64,000 bases of DNA, taken from the NCBI GenBank assembly GCA_964482235.1, contig CAYZWU010000018.1, positions 28,822-92,821 on the forward strand, written 5' to 3'. This DNA is from CAYZWU01 sp964482235 (GTDB lineage: Bacteria; Planctomycetota; B15-G4; CAYZWU01). Every line of letters starts with the position of its first letter. Positions within the stretch are counted from its first letter, which is position 1. Below, piece by piece: positions 56,723-64,000 of this stretch. Under the pieces are notes generated by a model. It was not told the origin of the DNA and made no database searches. It worked only from the letters and a program-made list of their open reading frames with translations. The position numbers were made by a program, and so were the translations under genes.

Positions 56723-58187
56723 TGCTGGATCCTCCAATCTCGGTCGCTTCTGTTTCCTTCTCCGCCTGTTCCGCCGTCGGCTTCATCGTCGACTTGCGCG
56801 GGATCTTGATGGTGAACAGCGTGCCCCTGTTCTCCTCCGATTTGAGCGACACCTCGCCGCCGTGGGAATTGGCGATCTTGTTGGCAATGAAGAGGCCGAG
56901 CCCCGTACCGGTCACACCCTTCGACGAGAAGAAGAGGGAGAAGGCCTTTTCCCTCGTCTCGCGGTCCATCCCGATGCCGTTGTCCTCGATCTCGAAGATG
57001 ATCCAGTCCGCCGCCCCCTTCATCCTGAAGATGACCCGATGGTGCTTCTTTCTCGGGTCGACGCGGCAGGCGTCGAGGGAGTTCTCGGCGAGGTTGACAA
57101 GAAGCGACCTGATCGCCGCCTCGTCCACTTCGAAGTCGCCGGACTTCTCCTCGAAGTCCTTCAGGAACTCGATGCCCAGGTCGTAGGCCTTGTCCTTGAT
57201 CAGGTCGAAGACGTCGTCGCAGACCTTCATGGCGCTGACCGTGTCCCAGTTGGGCTCCCGGTCCTTGGCGTAGTATAGGATGTCGAGCACCATGCTCCGC
57301 ACCCTCCTGATGTTGCGCAGCACGATCTCCCACCCCTTCTCGATCCGCTCCTGGTTGTCCTTCTTCAATCCCTGGCTGACGAGATAGATCCCGCCGTCGA
57401 GGCCGTTGAGCACACCCTTGATCCCGTGGGAGATGGTGCTGATCAGAAGGCCGACCGAGGTGAGCTGCGACTGGAGCTCGCGGATCTGGGTGATGTCCGT
57501 GCTGATCTCGATCACGTTGGTGATCTTGCCGTAGAGGTCGCGGAGCGGCGCAGTCAGAACGAGGGCGTTGATGTTCGTTCCGTCGTTCTTGGTGACCACC
57601 TCCTCGTGAGCGTGGACCTGGCCGTCCCTGAATGTGTCGAGGACCTTGCAGGGGCGGCAGGCTTCCTTCCTGTGCTTGTAGATCTCGTAGCACTTGAGTC
57701 CGAGTCCGTTGCCGAAGGCTTCACGGTGCAGCCTGTTGGCGTCCACGATGGTGAGGTCCTCGTCCTGGATCGAGATGAAGCAGGGGACCTCCTCGAAGAG
57801 CATCCGGTACCGGGCCTGGCTTTCCTCGTACCGCGTCTGCAGGTTCTTGATCTCAGTGATGTCGGTGTGCATCTCCATGACAGCGATGATTTCGCCGCTT
57901 TCGTTCAGGATCGGCGTGGTGTTCACGATGACCGACACTGTGGATCCGTCCTGGCGGATCAGCTGCTCCTCGGAGCTGTGCATCTTCCCGTCCTGAAACG
58001 TTCTCTCCACGGGGCAGACGTGGCACCGCTCAGGCCGGTTCTTGTAGAGCTGGTAGCAGCGCCTGCCCTTGCAATCGCCGAAGTGCTCGCGGAAGAGGCG
58101 GTTGCCGGCCAGGACGTTGAGGTCCCTGTCCTGGACGCTCAGGTAGCACGGCATGGACTCGAACATCTGGTCGAAGGGAAGTTCCAT
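56691..58187 (-). CDS. PAS-domain histidine kinase
   Basis: 498 aa from an ATG at 58187 (a GTG at 58193 is also possible). Two PAS domains (about 5-115 and 125-240) each contain a paired-cysteine motif: C56/C59 in RCHVCPVERTF and C177/C180 in ACRPCKVLDTF, possibly a redox or metal site. The phosphoacceptor H254 lies in TISHGIKGVLNGLDGG; the catalytic ATPase shows NLAENSLDA, 'DNGIGMD' and 'GTGLGLFIA'. No membrane segment is present, so it is a cytoplasmic sensor. It follows the iron-sulfur/receiver gene (21 bp gap) and precedes the stand-alone receiver, its likely partners. Confidence 0.93.
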   Translation of the reverse strand: MELPFDQMFESMPCYLSVQDRDLNVLAGNRLFREHFGDCKGRRCYQLYKNRPERCHVCPVERTFQDGKMHSSEEQLIRQDGSTVSVIVNTTPILNESGEIIAVMEMHTDITEIKNLQTRYEESQARYRMLFEEVPCFISIQDEDLTIVDANRLHREAFGNGLGLKCYEIYKHRKEACRPCKVLDTFRDGQVHAHEEVVTKNDGTNINALVLTAPLRDLYGKITNVIEISTDITQIRELQSQLTSVGLLISTISHGIKGVLNGLDGGIYLVSQGLKKDNQERIEKGWEIVLRNIRRVRSMVLDILYYAKDREPNWDTVSAMKVCDDVFDLIKDKAYDLGIEFLKDFEEKSGDFEVDEAAIRSLLVNLAENSLDACRVDPRKKHHRVIFRMKGAADWIIFEIEDNGIGMDRETREKAFSLFFSSKGVTGTGLGLFIANKIANSHGGEVSLKSEENRGTLFTIKIPRKSTMKPTAEQAEKETEATEIGGSSNGHQEDSAGH

Positions 58188-58214
58188 TGTCACCCCGGTT
58201 CAGCGGCCTTTCGT

Positions 58215-59936
58215 TCAATCAGCCAGTTCCAGGATCTTTCTCGCGTTCCTGACGAGGGTTGCCTCATCGACGGGCTTGTCGATGTAGCCTTCCGGCTTCT
58301 TCAGCTCCCTGTCGTAGATCAGGCGCCTGAGTTCCGGTCTTCCGGTGATGATGCAGACCTTCAGGTCTTCCGTTTCCCGGTCGGTGCGCAGCGCCTCGAA
58401 GACCTTGCCGCCGTCCATTTCCGGCATGGAGAGGTCGAGTGTGATGAGATCGGGCTTTTCCTTCTTCGCCATCTCGATCGCCGTCCGTCCGTCGGGAGCC
58501 GCCATCACGGTGGCGCCGTTGTCCTCGAAGACCGAGCTGTAGAAGAGGCGGATGTCGGACTCGTCGTCCACGACGAGAATCTTCCGTCCCGAGAAGACGG
58601 GTGCCTTTTCGACCGGCTCCTCGACCGCCGGCTTCTCGGGGATGACGAGCGCCTCGGCAACGAGATTCACCAGCTGGGTGACCTTCATCTCGAGCTTGTA
58701 ATGCTTGATCAGGTCGGCCAGGCCGTCCACGCAGTTGTGGCACGACGTCACGACGAAGGAGGCGCCCGTGGCTTTGAGCTGGTCGGCCTTCACCTTGGCC
58801 GACTTGAGGCGGTTGGGTGTGTACTCGGACATCGACATGGCGCCGCCGCCGCCGGTGCAGCAGTAGTTCTCCGTTCGGTTGGGGTACATCTCGCGGAAGT
58901 CGTCGACAACGAGATTCAGGAGCTCGCGCGGCTCCTCGTAGAGGCCGCAGCTCCGGGCGTTGTTGCAGGAGTCATGGAAGGTGTACGAACCCTCGTTCCT
59001 CGACTTGTCGACCTTGATCTTGCCTGTTTTGACGTAGTCGAGCATCGTGTCGACCGAGCTTTCCATGGTGAATTTCACATCCTTGGCAGCCCAGTTCTGT
59101 CCCTCGCACCGCGTCGAGCGGTAGCCGTGGCCGCATTCGGAGATCACGAGCCTCTTGCCGTTCAGCTCGTGCATCTTGTCGTAGACGCGCTGGGCCACCG
59201 TGCCTCCGAGGTCGTCGTCGCCCGAGAAGAGACCGAAGTTCGTCATGTCCCAGCCCTCGCTCGGCATGGTCCAGTTTGCACCGGCCAGGTGGAAGATCTT
59301 GCCCGCGTCGGAGATGGTCCGGGGGTCGTACTTGACCTCGCGGGGATTGATCGTGTAGACGATGTCGGCGTCCTGCTTGTCGATGGGGATCTTGGCCTCG
59401 GGATCCTCGAGCTCGTCCTGCATCGTCTCTTCCATCCACTCGATCGTGTCGAGGTAGTCCTCCTTGAGAACACCCATCTGGTTGCCGATCTCCCACTGGT
59501 CCTTGGAGACCACGGAGACGCCTTCGGGCATGATGCCCACCGAGACGAGGAGGCCGCGCGTCATTCTGTTGAAGGTGGCGAAATCGACGCCCATGGGGCA
59601 GTTGATCGTGCAGCGGCGGCAGTTGGTGCACTTGCCGAAGACGATGTCCTTCAGCTCCTCGAGCTCATCATCGGTGTGGACGGACTTGGCACCCACCCAC
59701 CAGGGCAGGACGCGGCCGGTCCAGTCGAAGTGTCGTTTGAAGAGCTTCCGCAGCCTGTCGGCCTTCCAGGCCGGTGCAAAGGTCGGATCTCCCGGATTGG
59801 CCAGCACGTAATGGCAGGAATCGGTGCAGTTGCCGCAGTGGACGCAGGCCACGAGCGAACCGACTACCTGGCGGTTCAGCTTCTCTCCCAGTCTCTTGAG
59901 AACCTTTTCCGCCTTTTGTGATCTCTCCTTGGGCAT
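58215..59936 (-). CDS. HdrD/DsrK-like iron-sulfur protein fused to a response-regulator receiver domain
   Basis: 573 aa. Two ferredoxin-type four-cysteine motifs bind [4Fe-4S] clusters: C31, C34, C37, C41 (ACVHCGNCTDSCHY) and C104, C107, C110, C114 (GKCTNCRRCTINCPMG). A CCG-type region follows with Cys in HDSCNN, YCCTGGGG and SCHNC, as in heterodisulfide-reductase D, DsrK and TmcB. The last ~120 residues form a receiver domain: phosphoacceptor in LITLDLSMPEMDG and Lys in 'PEGYIDKPVD'. Fusion of this redox subunit to a receiver is unusual. It is preceded by the cytochrome b (73 bp) and followed by the histidine kinase. It should pass electrons and either receive phosphate or bind a kinase. Confidence 0.93.
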   Translation of the reverse strand: MPKERSQKAEKVLKRLGEKLNRQVVGSLVACVHCGNCTDSCHYVLANPGDPTFAPAWKADRLRKLFKRHFDWTGRVLPWWVGAKSVHTDDELEELKDIVFGKCTNCRRCTINCPMGVDFATFNRMTRGLLVSVGIMPEGVSVVSKDQWEIGNQMGVLKEDYLDTIEWMEETMQDELEDPEAKIPIDKQDADIVYTINPREVKYDPRTISDAGKIFHLAGANWTMPSEGWDMTNFGLFSGDDDLGGTVAQRVYDKMHELNGKRLVISECGHGYRSTRCEGQNWAAKDVKFTMESSVDTMLDYVKTGKIKVDKSRNEGSYTFHDSCNNARSCGLYEEPRELLNLVVDDFREMYPNRTENYCCTGGGGAMSMSEYTPNRLKSAKVKADQLKATGASFVVTSCHNCVDGLADLIKHYKLEMKVTQLVNLVAEALVIPEKPAVEEPVEKAPVFSGRKILVVDDESDIRLFYSSVFEDNGATVMAAPDGRTAIEMAKKEKPDLITLDLSMPEMDGGKVFEALRTDRETEDLKVCIITGRPELRRLIYDRELKKPEGYIDKPVDEATLVRNARKILELAD

Positions 59937-60009
59937 TTTTGACTCCGCTCTGTTGCTTCTCTTTGCAGTGACCGGACCGGCGCCGCTCGCCGGAACTTTC
60001 CGGCGCCGG

Positions 60010-60708
60010 CTACTCCGGCTTTCTCACGATGGGAAAAACACCTCTGCGCCCCAGCGTCTTTCCGAGGTAGTACCTGGTGAATGGGTAGTAGAGGTAGTGG
60101 GATATCTTGCTGAAGGGAACGTAGATGAGGAAGAAGGCCGTCATCCAGAAGAAGGCGAGCTCCGCCGCATCGCCCGAGATCGCTCCGATCAGGCTCTCGC
60201 CGCCGGCCGGGTTGTCGGCCGACAGGAAGCCGCAGAAGAACCAGACCGTCAGGACGACGAGGGAGAAGTAGTCGTCGGGCGAGCTGATGGCGCGCATGTA
60301 CTTCGAGCCGACCCTTCGTAGGATTCTGATCACGGCCACGACGAACGCCAGGCCGATCGTGACCTGAAAGACCAGGGCTCCGACTGCCGAATCGTGGATC
60401 GCAGGGGTGAATGGCAGCGAGAAGGTCTGGACGATGGCCATCACCACGCCGATGTGAAAGATCACGAACTGGGCGTAGATGATCGGCTTGGTGCGCGTGC
60501 TCTCCATGGCCCAGGGCATCGCGACGTTGAACATGGAGTAGCGCCACCCCTTTCCAGGATCCGTTCGTCCCGGGGTCCCGGTTGTGGCTTGACGCTCCTT
60601 CCCGGCCGTGAAGCGCGTGAACCAGTAGATGCGGATCGTGTAGACGACCGCCATGATGATCAACGTGTAATGGGCTGCAAGGACTGATGTGTGGATCTGT
60701 TCGCTCAT
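60010..60708 (-). CDS. NarI/DsrM-like cytochrome b membrane subunit
   Basis: 232 aa with five membrane segments; His residues in 'VLAAHYTLIIMAVVYTIRI', 'IFHIGVVMAIVQTF' and near the end 'ISHYLYYPFTRYYLG' are placed to bind haems. Its size and the 'FSKISHYLYYPF' tail match the NarI/DsrM/TmcC/HmeC group, the quinone-reactive partner of an HdrD/DsrK-like subunit, which is encoded immediately downstream. Together they make a membrane oxidoreductase. The ribosome site GGAAAG is upstream. Confidence 0.9.
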   Translation of the reverse strand: MSEQIHTSVLAAHYTLIIMAVVYTIRIYWFTRFTAGKERQATTGTPGRTDPGKGWRYSMFNVAMPWAMESTRTKPIIYAQFVIFHIGVVMAIVQTFSLPFTPAIHDSAVGALVFQVTIGLAFVVAVIRILRRVGSKYMRAISSPDDYFSLVVLTVWFFCGFLSADNPAGGESLIGAISGDAAELAFFWMTAFFLIYVPFSKISHYLYYPFTRYYLGKTLGRRGVFPIVRKPE

Positions 60709-60729
60709 GTTGCTTTCCGTACTGGAAGG

Positions 60730-61254
60730 TTACTTCTTGAATTCGTCCTCAAAGATGGTGAACTCCCTGTTTTCCATGAGACAGAGAATCACCTCCTCTA
60801 TGGCCGTGCTGTTGGCCAGATAGCCTTCGATCGTTTTGCGCATGACCTTCGCGGAGATCGGTTTGGGGATTCCGTAGAAGCCGGTGCCCATGCCGGGGAA
60901 GGCGATCCGCTTGATCCCTTTCTCCTCCGCTGCCTTGAGGCAGTTGATCATGGTCTTCTCGAGCTTCTCCTCGATATCCGTTTCCCGGAACTTCGGACCG
61001 TTTGCGTGGATGATGAAGTCCGCCTTCATCCCGCCGGCCTTGGAGATGACGACATTGTGAGGGGCGACGCTCCCGATTTCCTCCAGTTCGGCCTTGACCG
61101 ACGGGCCGCCGCGCGAGGCGATGGCCGTGCCGAAGCCGGATCCGAGCTCGAGATCGTCCTTCGCGTAGAAGACGAACGCCTCGATCTCGATATCAGTGAC
61201 GTCGCCCTTTTCCAACTTGATCGTGGCCCCTTTGATCTTTTTGCTGAAGACCAT
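60730..61254 (-). CDS. Macro domain protein
   Basis: 174 aa single macro domain: 'IEAFVFYAKDDLELGSGFGT' (phosphate-binding start, where typical members read NAANs), 'ADFIIHANGPKF' and 'IAFPGMGTGFYGIP' (ADP-ribose-binding loop). Macro domains bind or hydrolyse ADP-ribose derivatives and related nucleotides. Second gene in a probable six-gene operon, 62 bp after the small helical protein gene and 21 bp before the cytochrome b. A link to NAD-derived signalling is inference. Confidence 0.9.
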   Translation of the reverse strand: MVFSKKIKGATIKLEKGDVTDIEIEAFVFYAKDDLELGSGFGTAIASRGGPSVKAELEEIGSVAPHNVVISKAGGMKADFIIHANGPKFRETDIEEKLEKTMINCLKAAEEKGIKRIAFPGMGTGFYGIPKPISAKVMRKTIEGYLANSTAIEEVILCLMENREFTIFEDEFKK

Positions 61255-61316
61255 CTGTGTCAGCCTCCGGTCTGAAAATTCCGTATCAACCCGAATGAAA
61301 CCTCTTCAACGGGCAT

Positions 61317-61541
61317 CTAGCTCGCTATGCTGCCGTCGATGTCCCAGGAGCCTTTCTCCTGGTGCAGCATCTTTTCCTTTTCCGCTTCCTTGCGCAGCTT
61401 GTAGGCCGCGTCCCGGAGCATTCCGTAGAGGACTCCGCAGCTGCTGTCCTCGCGATCGCGGTCTCCCAGGTCCGCCAGCACCATCATCTCCCGTGACAGG
61501 CGGAGAAGTTCGAGCAGATGTTTGTTGCAATCTTTCGCCAT
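61317..61541 (-). CDS. Small conserved helical protein, first gene of redox-signalling operon
   Basis: 74 aa starting MAKDCNKHLLELLRLSREMM, with the ribosome site AGGTGA 5 bp upstream. Two amphipathic helices and a Cys in EDSSCGVLYGMLRD are visible, and the basic tail reads YKLRKEAEKEKMLHQE. A longer in-frame start at 61664 lacks a ribosome site and covers the sigma-54 promoter region, so it is rejected. No function is assigned; as first gene downstream of the sigma-54 promoter it could be a regulatory or assembly factor for the redox complex. Confidence 0.7.
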   Translation of the reverse strand: MAKDCNKHLLELLRLSREMMVLADLGDRDREDSSCGVLYGMLRDAAYKLRKEAEKEKMLHQEKGSWDIDGSIAS

Positions 61542-61579
61542 TTTTTCACCTGGATAGACTTCGAGTCGGTCGGAATAAA

Positions 61580-61595
61580 GGCAGACGGCGTGCCG
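61580..61595 (-). promoter_or_regulatory. Sigma-54 (-24/-12) promoter of the redox-signalling operon
   Basis: On the minus strand CGGCACGCCGTCTGCC matches the consensus TGGCACG-N4-TTGCW: the GG and GC dinucleotides are exactly 10 bases apart, with mismatches at the first T, the first T of TTGC, and W. It ends about 40 bp upstream of the ATG at 61541, right for a short leader. A sigma-54 activator is the next gene upstream. Confidence 0.6.
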
Positions 61596-61993
61596 AAGAG
61601 ACGAGGAGGTCGAAATATTATTGACGGGAGCCGGAGGAAGCCGCTTATCCTTGCCAGTGGCCAAGCAACGCGGGGTTGGATCGAGCTCGGTTTTCTCTTT
61701 CCTACCAAGATATTAGGATTATTGATCTGATATGAAGGATTTTGATTTTCCTAGAAATCCGGTCTGAATTTATTTCCGCTGTTTTTCTTGGGACGTTTCG
61801 GACCGGTAGAAGGCAGGTGGACAATGGTACGGCTAAAACGCTACAGGAAATTCCATTTTTGATACGGCCCCTGATTCGCTGTGTTTGAGCTAATATACCA
61901 AATTATAACGTATTATGGTTGATGCAGATAGGCGTGACCGAAGGGAAATCTGTACAGAAAACAATAATAGAACAGAACTGTACTCCCGAACAG
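61596..61993. other. Intergenic region upstream of redox-signalling operon
   Basis: About 400 bp, AT-richer than its neighbours, no gene seen. Apart from the -24/-12 element it contains a loose inverted pair (CCGGTC near 61757 and GACCGG near 61801, ~40 bp apart) that could be an enhancer site for the sigma-54 activator, and a GC-poor palindromic tail (CTGTACAG at 61950-61957). A hairpin (AACTGT/ACAGTT) spans the stop of the activator gene and is followed on the minus strand by a T-rich stretch; it may terminate that gene. Confidence 0.45.
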
Positions 61994-63739
61994 TTATCCG
62001 TTCATTTCCTTGCGGGAGATCGTACGGTACAGAGTGGTACGACTCACGCCGAGATGGCGGGCTGCCTTGGCCTTGTTGTTATCGAAGCGGCGAAGCGTTT
62101 CCATGGCCAGCTCGTAAGTCAACTTTTCCGGTCTGCCGGGCCTGCTGCCTCCTTTGCCGTTGCCGAGCGACTCCAGCACTTCCGGCGGCAGGTGGCGGAC
62201 AAGAATCTGTCTATTATGGCTTTTTATCATCGCGTATTGAACAGCATTTCTCAGTTCTCGAACATTTCCCGGCCAGTTGTGCTGCATCAGGATATCCATG
62301 GCAGCCGGATCGACGGTGATCTGCTGCGCCCCCATCTCGCTGGAGAACTGCTCGAGGTAGTACTCGACCAGCAGGGGGATGTCGCTCTTCCGCTCGCGCA
62401 GCGGGGGGATGAAGAGCGGCACCACGGCGAGGCGATAGTAGAGATCCTCGCGGAAATGGCCCTTCAGCAGCGTCTTCTTCAGGTCCTTGTTCGAGGCGCA
62501 GATGACCCGCACGTCCGTGGTGATCACGTTCTCGCCGCCGACTGGTGTGAAGCAGTTCTCCTGCAGCACGCGGAGCAGCCTGACCTGCATCTTGGCGGTG
62601 ATCTCCCCGATCTCGTCGAGGAAAAGGGTCCCCTCGTGGGCCAGCTCGAAGCGGCCCTTCCTGTCGCGGATCGCCCCGGTGAAGGCACCGCGAACATGCC
62701 CGAACAGCTCGCTCTCGAGGGTCCCTTCAGGCAGGGCGCCGCAGTTGACCGGGACGAAGGGCTTGTCAGCCCGCTTGCCGGCGATGTGAAGGGCCTTGGC
62801 AGCCATCTCCTTGCCCGTACCGCTTTCACCCTGGATCAGAATGGGGACGTCCACGCGCGCGAGCTCGGAGATGCTGTGAAAGACCTTCTGCATCGTGCGG
62901 TGCTTGCCGATCAGGCCGTGATATCCCTTGCCGTGATTCACCGTGCGTCGGAGCGTGTTGATCTCCGTGGTATCCCTGAATATCACGAGGCTGCCGATCA
63001 GGCGGCTTTCCGGATCGTTCAGCGAGACGGCCGACATCTCCAGATCGCGCGTCGCCCCGTCCGGCCTGGTGAAGGTGGTGGGGTAGCGGATCCTGTTCTT
63101 TGTCGTGGAAGGAATCTTGTCGTCGCTGCAGAAGGGACACTCCCCGCCGCAGAACCTCCCGGGAAAGACGATGTGGCAGTCCCTGCTGATGACCTCGCTG
63201 GCGCGATAGCCGGTGATCATCTCGGCGGCGCGGTTGAAGAGGAAGATCTTCCTGTTCCTGTCGTGGGCCATCACCCCGTCGGTGAGGTTGTCGATCAGCG
63301 CCCCCAGCGAGGCCCGGACCTGGGCCACTGCGTCCAGGTAGCCCTCCTGGAAGAGGCGGTTGACCCGGCTCTCGAGATCGGAGATCAGGCGGGCGAGCTC
63401 CTCCTTCGATCCAAATCCGGCGTCCCTCCTGTCCAGAGCCCAGTGAATGTGCACCGGCATCCCGGAGAAGGACGGGACGTAGCTCGCATCGGGCGGGCTG
63501 ATGCTGATCACCACGGTGAACTTGATCGATTCCGGTTCCTGCTCGGTGAAGGGGATCACACCGTTGAAATCGAGGCCGTGCTCATCGTAGAAGTTTGCCT
63601 GCTCAGGGGTTATTTCATCTTCCTGTCCCACGCTGCGATACGATATCGACCAGGTGTCGAGGACTTTCTTCCGCGCCAGGGCGGCGGCGATTCTCCCCAG
63701 TTCGCAGGGAGCAGGACTGCAGAAGAGAAGATGAAACAT
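61994..63739 (-). CDS. Sigma-54-dependent transcriptional activator with degenerate LMW-phosphatase-like N-terminus
   Basis: 581 aa. Residues 1-~110 resemble a low-molecular-weight tyrosine phosphatase/arsenate reductase: LLFCSPAPCELGRIAAAL has the catalytic Cys position (C7) but not the expected Arg, so it is probably a sensor rather than an enzyme. A PAS domain (~140-260) carries the cysteine-rich FPGRFCGGECPFC. The AAA+ domain has Walker A GESGTGKE (304-311), the sigma-54-contact GAFTGA (351-356) and Walker B TLFLDE (371-376). A Fis-type HTH (~540-575; AKAARHLGVSRTTLYRTI) binds DNA. The nearest target is the -24/-12 promoter at 61580. Signal and regulon are unknown. Confidence 0.92.
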   Translation of the reverse strand: MFHLLFCSPAPCELGRIAAALARKKVLDTWSISYRSVGQEDEITPEQANFYDEHGLDFNGVIPFTEQEPESIKFTVVISISPPDASYVPSFSGMPVHIHWALDRRDAGFGSKEELARLISDLESRVNRLFQEGYLDAVAQVRASLGALIDNLTDGVMAHDRNRKIFLFNRAAEMITGYRASEVISRDCHIVFPGRFCGGECPFCSDDKIPSTTKNRIRYPTTFTRPDGATRDLEMSAVSLNDPESRLIGSLVIFRDTTEINTLRRTVNHGKGYHGLIGKHRTMQKVFHSISELARVDVPILIQGESGTGKEMAAKALHIAGKRADKPFVPVNCGALPEGTLESELFGHVRGAFTGAIRDRKGRFELAHEGTLFLDEIGEITAKMQVRLLRVLQENCFTPVGGENVITTDVRVICASNKDLKKTLLKGHFREDLYYRLAVVPLFIPPLRERKSDIPLLVEYYLEQFSSEMGAQQITVDPAAMDILMQHNWPGNVRELRNAVQYAMIKSHNRQILVRHLPPEVLESLGNGKGGSRPGRPEKLTYELAMETLRRFDNNKAKAARHLGVSRTTLYRTISRKEMNG

Positions 63740-64000
63740 GGCGGATACTCTCCCGAGGACCTGTCTGGAGCAACGGTCTTTACTGCCTAATTCGTATCAT
63801 ACTCTCATTTTAAGCTGTGATATTATCATTTTGTGATATATAATTTGATGCTGGGCTACTTGCGAAAAGAGTCCTTCGCATTATCCATGCTGCCAAGCCT
63901 GAAGAAGTCGAAAATCAGCGATTTTTCGCTACGAGCAATATATTTGAGGGTCCTCAGCAGAATTTGTGGGTAGACTCACGCTCGGGAAGTTGTCCCAGGG
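63740..64000. other. Right-end region without supportable gene
   Basis: 261 bp. Rich in short palindromes (GCGAAAAGAGTCCTTCGC, AGCGATTTTTCGCT). A 37-codon minus-strand open stretch ends at a stop near 63860 but has no start codon with a ribosome site and is too short to trust. A gene may begin beyond the window. Confidence 0.4.

Noticed and set aside
57426..59921. Long plus-strand open frame opposite the histidine kinase and iron-sulfur genes
   Set aside because: It lies antisense to two recognisable genes, has no family resemblance and reflects high GC codon bias.
63860..63976. Short minus-strand open stretch at the right end, considered as a transposase tail
   Set aside because: Only 37 codons, no start and no other element of an insertion sequence.

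Overview
The window is about 64 kb of high-GC bacterial DNA, densely coding, with 40 protein genes that I can support and no rRNA, tRNA, CRISPR array or insertion sequence. The gene content points to a Planctomycetota-like (or related PVC/Acidobacteriota-like) organism. The signs are two ECF sigma factor plus Ser/Thr kinase cassettes, a sigma factor fused to a membrane anchor and carboxypeptidase-regulatory-like repeats, a kinase fused to a formylglycine-enzyme-like domain, and many large secreted propeller, helix and fibre proteins that share C-terminal beta domains. This is inference from architecture; no marker gene is present to settle it.

Layout. 1-8225: a secreted, partly cut-off C10-prodomain-like protein, a fibre-like repeat protein, an M28 peptidase, a membrane-anchored Ig-like repeat protein and a secreted glutamine-amidotransferase/beta-helix fusion. 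8531-16587: sigma/kinase cassette 1, a B12-type radical SAM enzyme, a PIG-L deacetylase, a serine hydrolase and a small unknown protein. 16734-23301: a tightly overlapped six-gene operon (UbiA, radical SAM/SPASM, diacylglycerol-kinase-like, ThiL/PurM-like, alpha-oxoamine synthase, extended SDR) that looks like an undescribed lipid pathway. 23637-31365: a cyclophilin lipoprotein, two secreted propellers and sigma/kinase cassette 2. 31597-46485: an FG-GAP protein, a PD40 propeller, a sodium:solute symporter, a gamma-glutamyltransferase, a sigma-CarboxypepD fusion with a one-base frameshift, a GH38-like enzyme and another SPASM protein. 46694-56157: a giant HEAT/propeller protein, a PLP decarboxylase with an ATP-grasp ligase, and a second symporter.

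56333-63739 holds a redox-signalling operon: a small helical protein, a macro domain protein, a NarI/DsrM-like cytochrome b, an HdrD/DsrK-like iron-sulfur protein fused to a response-regulator receiver domain, a PAS histidine kinase and a stand-alone receiver. Next to it, in the same orientation, lies a sigma-54 activator whose N-terminus looks like a degenerate low-molecular-weight phosphatase. A good sigma-54 promoter sits 40 bp upstream of the operon's first gene. Electron flow at the membrane may be read out by the two-component proteins, with the sigma-54 activator controlling expression.

The strongest candidates for undescribed systems are the six-gene lipid operon and the HdrD-receiver redox-signalling operon. 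Other points are an 8-base homopolymer frameshift inside a sigma factor gene, a secreted class II amidotransferase fused to a beta-helix, and several intergenic repeat and palindrome elements.
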